Source of the DNA: Adiantum capillus-veneris
Lineage: Eukaryota; Streptophyta; Polypodiopsida; Polypodiales; Pteridaceae
NCBI GenBank assembly: GCA_014529385.2
Contig: CM043965.1
Span: forward strand, 18,484,912-18,548,911
DNA length: 64,000 nucleotides
Reading direction: 5' to 3'
The notes beneath the pieces are model-generated. The model was not told where the DNA came from. It saw only the letters and a program-made list of their open reading frames with translations, and made no database searches. Of the stretch, positions 56,771 through 64,000 are shown piece after piece (positions within the stretch are counted from its first letter, which is position 1; each line of letters starts with the position of its first letter). The translations under genes and the position numbers were made by a program.

Positions 56771-57554
56771 GGATACACAGCGCGGTAAAAGAAGTACTCA
56801 AAAAATATACCTGATATTGGGAGCACTCGCAAAGTATAGTAGCCGTGCTAATTCTGTGAAAATCGAGAGTAGTCCGCCGTATATGAAACTCCGCAAGCTC
56901 TTGATAGTTGAATCAATTATGCTTGAAGATGTCGACAAAAATTTGTACTGCTTGAAACGTAATTGTTCGCTTTGAAATGTCGTAGGCGACTTAATCTTCC
57001 CGAAGGAAGAAGGTGAATAGATACTTTGTTTGAAAATTTCAACTCCATCGAATTTCTGCAATTTCTGAAATTTTGACAGTTTTGCCAAGAATTTTGTGGC
57101 CCCTTGCCGATGCTTGTGTCGAAGCTCGGCCGACAACCGTCGAACACCTTGTGTATGGGGTGTGTGCCCAAGTGGGCACGCACCCTAGCTTGAAAATTTT
57201 GAGGAATTGCCCAAGGCCAAAGGCCTGTGGGCGCCTTGAGTGTGATAAAAAAAGTCTACTGTCGACTATGGTGACCAAGGCAGTGCTGCAAGGGCGAGCG
57301 AGAGAGAGAGATAGAGGCCCGTCGGTTGCGTGTTGGGCGTCACTGTAGTGATGAGAATGCCTCCCCTTCGCAGCGCGCATTCGCCGAGCTAGGCCATACA
57401 CCATATGGCAGAGGTCGAGAATCTCTCCCTCCCCAGCCAAGCGGCTCTGCACATGATGTGGGACTTCGTCTTCCCCCTTAGCAGGCGGCTCTTCATGCCC
57501 TCAAAGAGAGGAGCATGCAAAAAGCTCCACTCCCTCTTGCCCAAAATAGACCAT

Positions 57555-57566
57555 GCTCTGATACCA
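57555..57566 (-). other. Primer binding site, initiator-Met tRNA
   Basis: The minus strand reads TGGTATCAGAGC, one base inside the LTR end. It is a perfect match to the usual plant retroelement PBS. Confidence 0.88.
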
Positions 57567-57567
57567 A

Positions 57568-57744
57568 TGTAAGACAGGGGTGACTAGAGCCTGAGAGTCC
57601 ACCACCCAACCACCCTTTATATAGGCATGCCCCTGGCCCTTTGCCCTAGTTGGACTCCCCGTTCCACAGCGCCTAGTCCGGCCTTGCCGGTGTCCTGACA
57701 GCCAGGGCAGCTTCATGAGAATTTCACACACCTACTCCATTACA
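57568..57744 (-). repeat. gypsy 5' LTR, copy 2, 177 bp
   Basis: Begins TGTAAGACAGGGG and ends CTCCATTACA on the plus strand. Its TATA box is at 57614-57623 (minus TATATAAAGG). Confidence 0.78.
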
Positions 57745-57822
57745 GACTAGCCGTGTTGTGAACGATACAATTGGAGAAACTGGTCTTCCAAAGGTGCCAG
57801 AGTGTTTGTAGACCGGGTTACA

Positions 57823-58696
57823 ATGACAAGGCGACGCAAGACATTCGGCAATGTTATAGGCGAGGAGGAGAATAGTTCACACTTGCCAGAGTATGCCACT
57901 GAAAATGTTGCTCGACAAAGAAAGGCTCGAAAGTTGTCATTTGGAGATGCATCACAGGTAACCCAAGATCACTCTATGGACGAGGAGAATGATAGGGTGA
58001 CAATTAGGGCCATCGAGGTTGACATAAATGACACCATGTGGGCAATCCGTAGGTGCAAACCGGGTCTAAGTTCACTTGCCAAGGAAAAATCAAAGGTGGA
58101 AATTAAAGTGCAAGAAAAAGGTGAATTTATGCGTAGAGGGAACAACGGCACCAAGTTTTTGGGGGAAACGCAACTGGAAGGGGTGTAACAATGAGACATG
58201 GGTATGGTTTTTTAGTTTCGATGTCAAACATGTGTGGGATCTATGTCCATATATTGTGATGCGGCGTCCAAGACCTCCACTTGAGTGGCCAGTGGCACAG
58301 GGCACGAACTTAACAGCGCTAGAAGTAAAGTCTTTGCAGCTAGCGGGGTTTCATATCACAACAGAAACTATGGAAGTGCAAGGGCAAAGACGTGTGGGTA
58401 GGTATAGGACAGGTGTTTCTGAAGAGGCATCGAAAAGGATCGACAGTCTTCTAGGACTAGAAATGGTCATCAAACAAGTGGAAATGGTAAAGATCGGTAA
58501 GCATGAAGTCTTCATTGTAGAAACACCAAACTCAAAGGTACATGGTGAGAAATATCGAGTCACAATAGCTAGGAATCCTAGTTGTACTTGCAAAAACTTA
58601 AAAAGGAGGTTAGGGGAAGGAATGACCTATGTGGCTTGCAAACACTTGTATTATATCTACTTGAGAGTGTTTGGAATGGACATAAACCATAACATG
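57823..58696 (+). pseudogene. SWIM zinc-finger protein, copy 2, interrupted by copia
   Basis: MTRRRKTFGNVIGEEENSSH opens a 121-codon frame ending at TAA 58186. A second frame (about 58193 onward) reads VWDLCPYIVMRRPRPPLEWP, MVIKQVEMVKIGKHEVFIVE and the SWIM signature CTCKNLKRRLGEGMTYVACK followed by H. It then runs into the copia LTR after MDINHNM, so the C-terminus present in copy 1 (FIHQSSLVDNELKTLLSAKR) is cut off. Protein differences between copies are few. The role is unknown; SWIM fingers bind DNA or protein. Confidence 0.65.
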
Positions 58697-58839
58697 TGTT
58701 GAGATGTAGAGAGAAAGAGAGAGAGAGACGAGACAAGAGACACCATATACGCTCCCAAAGACTGATTCATATTGAGGAAAAGATACAAATATATAGGTGA
58801 GACCAAGTTCAGTAGAGTGAGCCATATATAGCTCCAACA
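58697..58839 (-). repeat. copia 3' LTR, 143 bp
   Basis: On the minus strand it begins TGTTGGAGCTATATATGG and ends CATCTCAACA, with TGTTG/CAACA inverted ends. It contains a short (GA)n run and a TATA box. 143 bp is short for a full-size copia element. Confidence 0.93.
58822..58831 (-). promoter_or_regulatory. TATA box in copia LTR
   Basis: The minus strand reads CTATATATGG, 8 nt from the LTR start, leaving only about 20-30 nt of U3. The equivalent site in the 5' LTR would be outside the window. Confidence 0.55.
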
Positions 58840-59086
58840 CCCCCACTCAAACAAAGGTCTCTAGCTTTGGATGAAAAAACCCTTGGGGAGTTCAAGGGAA
58901 AAACCCAAGCCCCTATACAATGTGAAATATGAACCAGCTGTGATGATGTGAAAGTGAATTGTGCATCTATGTACAAATATTCAAGTGATTTAGATATCAC
59001 AAGGTGCAAATGTGGAGTGTGCATAGTGCATGGTACCTAAAAGATTACAATGTCATATGTACAAAGCTATTACAATAGAAAAGAAG

Positions 59087-62000
59087 CTAATCTAGAAAGA
59101 GTGAGGCCGAAGCAACTCCAAGCTCCGAGCGCAAGAGGATGAAACGTGACTCATTGAGGACTTTGGTCAAAATGTCTGCAATCATCTGGTCACTTGGACA
59201 GTGTTCAACCATAATGGTTCCCTTGCGTACTTCATACCTGACATAATGATAATGGACAGCAATGTGCTTTGACTTATTATGTTGAACATAGTCTTTTGCA
59301 AGACTAATAGCACTTTGGTTGTCACACCGCAAGGGTGTGCTAGAAAGAGGAGAGTGACCAATATCAACCAGCATTTGTCGAAGCCAAATCAACTCACGAG
59401 CTGCAAGTGATGCCGCAACATATTCTGACTCAGTCGTAGAAACTGCAACACAACGTTGTTTCTTGCTGGTCCAAGAAACAAGACAACCGTTTATAAAGAA
59501 GCAATTTCCACTAGTAGATCGCATAGATAAATGTGAGCTTGCCCAGTCTGCATCTGTGTAACCCAAAAGAGAAAGAGATTGCATAGAATCCGATGTGAGT
59601 TGTCGTCGATAGACTAAACCAAAATCTGTAGTGCCTTTCAAGTATTTCAATACACGCTTTGCAGCAGACCAATTCTTAAGAGAAGGACATGCAAGATGTT
59701 GTCCAAGATAGTTAGCAGCAAACAGAATATCAAGACGAGTGTTCATGCCAACAAACTGAAGACATCCAATCAAGTTAGCATAAGGTTGATTTGTGACAAG
59801 TTGACCGCCATTGTCAGAAGTATTCTTTGTAGAGCTCGCAAGACAAGGTGTGTTGGCTGAATGTGCAGATTCCATACCAAATTTTTGAATAGTATCTGAA
59901 ATAAACTTTGACTGTCGAAGGAATAAAATACCTTTTGTACGGTTCCGTTGGATTTGAATGCCAAGACAAGAGTGAATCTCTCCAAGATCCACCATATCGA
60001 ATGTAGGAGACAATAACTTTTTCACTTGCTGAAGAAATCCCAAATCATTGGAAACAAGGATGGTATCATCCACATAAAGAGCAAGAATCACAAAACTGCT
60101 ACCTTGGCGTTTTATGTATAAGTTGGGGTCTGACGAGCAAGAGATGAATCCTTTAGAGGTGAGAAAAAGATCAAATTTTGTATACCAGGCTCGCGAAGCT
60201 TGTTTGAGACCATATAGTGCCTTATGGAGTTGAGCAACAAGGTCTTCTTTACCTGGAATAACAAACCCTTCTGGTTGTTCCATATAAATTTCCTCTTCCA
60301 AGTCACCATTAAGAAAAGCAGTTCGCACATCCATTTGATGAGCTTCTAAATCAAATTGAACAGCAAATGCCAATAAAACTCGAACACTTGTAATGCGAAC
60401 AACTGGTGAAAAAGTCTCTTGGTAATCAACACCAGCTACTTGGGAGTAACCTTTTGCAACTAAACGTGCCTTGAACTTGTCAAAAGATCCATCTGCTTTT
60501 ACTTTTGTTTTATACACCCACTTACATTTAATAGCTGTACGACCAGGAGGTAATTCAGTTAGTATCCATGTACCTTTAGAGATAAGAGAATCGTACTCTG
60601 CTTCCATAGCCTCTTGCCATTGATCCTTTTGTGGTGAAGAGATAGCTTCATCATAAGTAACGGGATCTTCAGAAGTAGAAAAAGCATTATCAGCAATATC
60701 GTCATCATAAACATGACATGAGCCATGTTCAAAATCAATAGGCAGATCAACAAAAATATCAATATCATCATTGGCAACATTTGGAATGGATGGTTGTGAG
60801 GAAGAAAGTTGCTCTATAGGAAGAGTTTCATCTTCTGAAAGAAATGGAAAAGCCTGAAGCAATGATTTAGTATCATCAGAATCATCCATGGACCATGAGC
60901 CTCCCATAAGCTGTTCGTTAAAAGTAGCATCACGATTCACAATTACTTTCTTGGAGGAAGGGTCATAGAATTTGTAGCCTTTGGAAGTGTCAGAATATCC
61001 AATAAAAATAACTTTAAGACCAGGAGCATCAAGTTTTGTTCGTGTTTCTTTGGGAACATGAATATACGCAATACATCCAAAGGTTCGAAAATGAGATACA
61101 GAAGGAATGTCACCTGTCCATGCTGTGATGGGTATCTTACCAGAGGGTGCAGTAGTAGGAAGATGATTCTGAATAAATGTTGCTGTCAAAGTAGCTTCAG
61201 CCCAGAAAACACGCGATAAGCCAGAATGAATCAGCATACATCTTACAGCATTGAGAATAGTGCGATTCTTTCGTTCAGCAACACCATTCTGTTGAGGCGA
61301 ATATGGAATAGTGTGTTCATGATGAATTCCACTATCAGCACAGTAACTCACAAACTCTCGAGAAACATATTCGCCTCCATTGTCACTACGAAGCTTCTTA
61401 AGGCGACGACCAGTTTGAAGTTCCGCAGCCTTGTGTAATTGTTTGAAAACAGATAAGGCTTCAGATTTTTGTCTAAGTAGAAATACAGTCGTATACCTTG
61501 AGAAATCATCAATGAAAGTAATGAAGTAGCGATATTGTGATCTCGAAGAAGGTAGAGGTCCACATATATCAGTATGAACAAGATCCAATATGTCATGAGA
61601 ATGAGTTGTATTTGAAAGAGGAAAGGGTTTACGATTGTGTTTCCCAAGAGCACAAAATTCACAAATTCCCATATGGGGATGGTCTTTAAGATCCATGCCA
61701 TGAACAAAATCACGACGTTGAAGATCAAGGAGTTTTGAGAAATCAGCATGAACAAAACGGTGATGCCATACTTTGCAATCATGATCACCTGGAGCAGTGA
61801 CAATATTTGCTACAGCATCGTTGAGAGAGAGTTCAAACAAATTACCGTTTCGAGGAGCAGTGGCTATAGTTTGTCCATCTTTCTCAATTCGGCATTTGGT
61901 ATAATCAAATCCAACAAACAGACCAAGATCAACAAGTCTAGCAACTGAAAGAAGATTACGTTGAAGATCTGGTACATGTAATACTCCTCGCAAAATTCAA

Positions 62001-63265
62001 GTGGAAGAAGATAAGGTACCAAGATATAAGTCTCCAATACCCTTTACTTGACAAGTAGTATCATCAGCAAGATAAACAACACGTTGAACTGGTAGTGGAT
62101 GATAGTTATGGAGCCACTTAGACTGATATGTCATATTTCCTGTAGCACCAGAATCGACAATAAAAAGTGATCCATCACGTACATGAAGTATTCTGTCTGG
62201 AGCAACTGAACATAGGACGCAGCTTGTTTCTGGTACAATGTTGTTTCGATGTTCAGTAGCATATGCTCGATCTGTGTCGAATCGACGCTTATAGCACATA
62301 TGAGTGGGATGATCAAATCGTCCACAATATTCACAAGAAGAAGAAGAGTCTCTAGATAAACGTGGTTGCTTTGTGGTAATATTGTGTTCTTCATCATATT
62401 GACGTGCCCAACAATCATCTTCAGTATGGCCATTTCTGTTGTAGTAAGAACATTGCTTATTAGGAAATTTAAGACGAGAGAAAATATTACCGCGACGGCC
62501 ACCTCTACGGTTTCCTCGTTGAAAGGGACGCCTTCAAGCATAAAAAGCACGTTCCATCTGTTGTGACTCAGTCTCCTCTTGTGAAATCATAGCTGTATCG
62601 TGACCAGCATTCTGACGTTCTTGACGTTGAGAGTATTCAATTAAAGACATGCAAGCTTGGTCGAAATCAAGACCATCTTTATTAGAGAGAATAGTAACAA
62701 TGTTATCATAAGAAGAGTCCTTCACCGTATCAAGGAGAAGTGTAATCAGTTGCTTTTGTGGAACAGGATCACCGGCAGCAGCAAGTTGATTAATAATAGA
62801 TTTGAAAGACTCAATATGTCCCGTCATGGCAGTACCAACTTCATATTGTAACTTGTTAAGCAACCCTCTCAAATAAAGTATTTCTGTAACAGATTTCTTC
62901 TGAAAGTTTGCAATAAGGTACTTCCATACGTCATGGGAAGTAGGCAGTTCATACATATCAAGCAAAAGGGAATCAGTAAGAGCAGAAAGAATATACCGAC
63001 GAGCTGCTTTATCACGTCGTTGCCAATCCGTATAGGCAACATTCCAATCTTCAAATATAGGTCCTTCAGTGATAAGCACGTTATCATTATCCGTATCAAC
63101 AGGCTGAGGCAGACAAACACGATTTCCAAGAACAACATCGGAGAGTTCATCGCCTTCAAGAATTAACAACATCTTTGCTTTCCAGCCTGGAAATCCTTGA
63201 CCTTGGAAAGGAGGAACAGAACGCTGGCCAGAAGGAAAGCTGTTGACGAGAATATTCATAGCCAT
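59087..63265 (-). pseudogene. copia Gag-Pol polyprotein with two in-frame TGA codons
   Basis: Start at ATG 63265 (MAMNILVNSFPSGQRS). Gag: GFPGWKAKMLLILEGDELSD and RGLLNKLQYEVGTAMTGHIE. Zinc knuckles: CSYYNRNGHTEDDC (second Cys is Tyr) and an intact CEYCGRFDHPTHMC. Protease: FIVDSGATGNMTY. GAG-pre-integrase: VWHHRFVHADFSKLLDLQRR. Integrase D-D-E: HTDICGPLPSS, KKLRSDNGGEYVSREF and SPQQNGVAERKNRTI. RT: HQMDVRTAFLNGDLEEEIYM and LYVDDTILVSN. RNase H: LGYTDADWASSHLSMRSTSG, STTESEYVAASLAARELIWL and DNQSAISLAKDYVQHNKSKH. TGA codons lie at 62534-62536 and 61997-61999, both in register, with no frameshift. Without them the polyprotein would be complete. Ends at TAG 59087-59089. Confidence 0.95.
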
Positions 63266-63960
63266 ATCTTGTTGCGAGAAGACGTATAAGATAAGGTCGC
63301 AGAATCTGCACACCATATATGGTGAAGGCCGCAATTGAGAATGAGAGAGATATGAGTACTGCGTTCTGTCAACGATAAACGTAAGAAGGATGCTCAAGGA
63401 ACGTCCAAAGATGTGAGAGACGTCACCCAAAAAAGACAGGGTAAAGGAGACGTTAATAATAAACGAGTCCTCAAAATAGAGTGGCGTGAGACGTAAGATT
63501 GACGGCCACAATACGAATAGCAAAAAGCTAAATCTTCTCGAAAAAGTTAACGCCAAAATAAGAAAAACGATTGCGGACGCTTCACGAAGTAGGACGAAGA
63601 AAGCTGCGTCAAGCTCTATTGCAGTAAAAACAGCATAACTTTCTGCTGCGAACTCCGATTGACGCAAACCTAGAACTCAAATCGAAGAGCTTTTCTCGTT
63701 TCTCCAAATTTTGAGCAGAACAGCAAGAAAAATTGAGATGAAGTTCAGGGTGTCATTAACAAGAAAACGTAATCAACGATTAGACTGATTATAAATAAAC
63801 GCCACATAAAACACTAATCATATTCTTCTTAACACAAAACAACCACAGTTAACAAGAATCAACGTTCAAAAATAAAATTTGTAACAATTTTGAATCTTAC
63901 ATGCGAATCGCATACACTTACTGTTGTCACCATGAATTGAATCGGCGCGTGATCGTTACC

Positions 63961-63972
63961 GCTCTGATACCA
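63961..63972 (-). other. copia primer binding site, initiator-Met tRNA
   Basis: The minus strand reads TGGTATCAGAGC, directly abutting the LTR end. Confidence 0.93.
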
Positions 63973-64000
63973 TGTTGAGATGTAGAGAGAAAGAGAGAGA
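63973..64000 (-). repeat. copia 5' LTR, first 28 bp visible
   Basis: TGTTGAGATGTAGAGAGAAA and the next 8 bases are identical to the left end of the 3' LTR at 58697. The rest is beyond the window. Confidence 0.93.

Larger units (their letters stand above)
55571..57744 (-). mobile_element. gypsy element, 5' part only (LTR, PBS, leader, gag)
   Basis: On the minus strand: 5' LTR 57744-57568, perfect initiator-Met PBS, about 790 bp leader, gag ATG at 56770, truncation at 55571. The order and spacing fit one element. The LTR and 178 bp of leader are shared with the orphan at 11378-11752. Confidence 0.82.
57390..58696. repeat. Duplicated segment, copy 2 (LTR plus SWIM gene)
   Basis: Matches 11378-12699. 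It is interrupted on the right at 58696/58697 by a copia LTR. Confidence 0.92.
58697..64000 (-). mobile_element. Ty1/copia retrotransposon, nearly intact, extends past window
   Basis: The 3' LTR is 58697-58839 (143 bp). The 5' LTR starts at 63973 and runs off the edge; the visible 28 bp are identical to the 3' LTR. A perfect initiator-Met PBS adjoins it (63961-63972), and a polypurine tract (GAGTGGGGG) adjoins the 3' LTR. A single gag-pol frame of about 1390 codons has only two in-frame TGA codons. It is inserted in the second SWIM copy. Confidence 0.95.

Noticed and set aside
61226-61438. Plus-strand frames opposite the copia polyprotein
   Set aside because: They are antisense shadows of a well-supported minus-strand coding frame.

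Overview
The window is nuclear DNA from a land plant with a large, repeat-choked genome. I see no gene here that is clearly intact and host-functional. Plant origin is supported by several independent signs. There is a CACTA (En/Spm) transposon with TNP2-type and TNPA-type genes, Ty1/copia elements primed by initiator-Met tRNA, Ty3/gypsy remnants, and GT-AG introns. There are also decayed copies of typical plant genes: a heavy-metal-associated isoprenylated protein (HIPP), a nuclear poly(A) polymerase and a DEAH-box helicase. Huge (CT)n/(GA)n arrays recur throughout. The style of the gypsy and LINE proteins makes me suspect a fern or another non-angiosperm, but this is a weak inference.

Layout. 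1-5160: decayed gypsy element, gag to RNase H, integrase lost. 5257-9851: candidate Helitron on the minus strand, full of CT arrays and carrying a membrane-protein fragment. 11378-12768: an orphan LTR joined to a SWIM-domain gene, duplicated 46 kb away at 57390-58696. 12976-17580: LINE with both ORFs open. 18059-18957: a segment duplicated at 54473-55570. 19367-20443: poly(A) polymerase pseudogene. 22160-22620: retroelement scrap. 22786-29866: complete CACTA element (TIRs, GAA target duplication, subterminal repeats) with decayed TNP2 and TNPA genes and a captured HIPP gene. 33390-36290: gypsy integrase and copia remnants. 36577-39115: decayed, intron-containing, transposase-like gene of a family I cannot name. 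39985-40155: 19-bp minisatellite. 40452-42206: gypsy LTR and gag remnants. 44713-45183: DEAH helicase pseudogene. 46374-51380: decayed multi-exon minus-strand gene with ParB-like, DNA N4/N6-methyltransferase-like and FCP1-phosphatase-like modules, interrupted by copia debris. 52822-54142: 1.3-kb element with inverted repeats and TTAA target duplication. 55571-57744: 5' part of another gypsy element. 58697-64000: nearly intact copia element with 143-bp LTRs, running off the right edge.

How it fits together. Most of the window is a record of nested insertion, duplication and gene capture. The copia element at the right edge sits inside the second SWIM copy. The CACTA element contains a host gene between AT-rich direct repeats. 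The most intriguing material is the methyltransferase/ParB/FCP1 gene remnant and the unnamed transposase-like gene. The LINE and the right-edge copia look youngest: the LINE has no stop codons and the copia only two. Most other coding remnants carry TAG/TGA stops of the kind expected from deamination of methylated cytosine.
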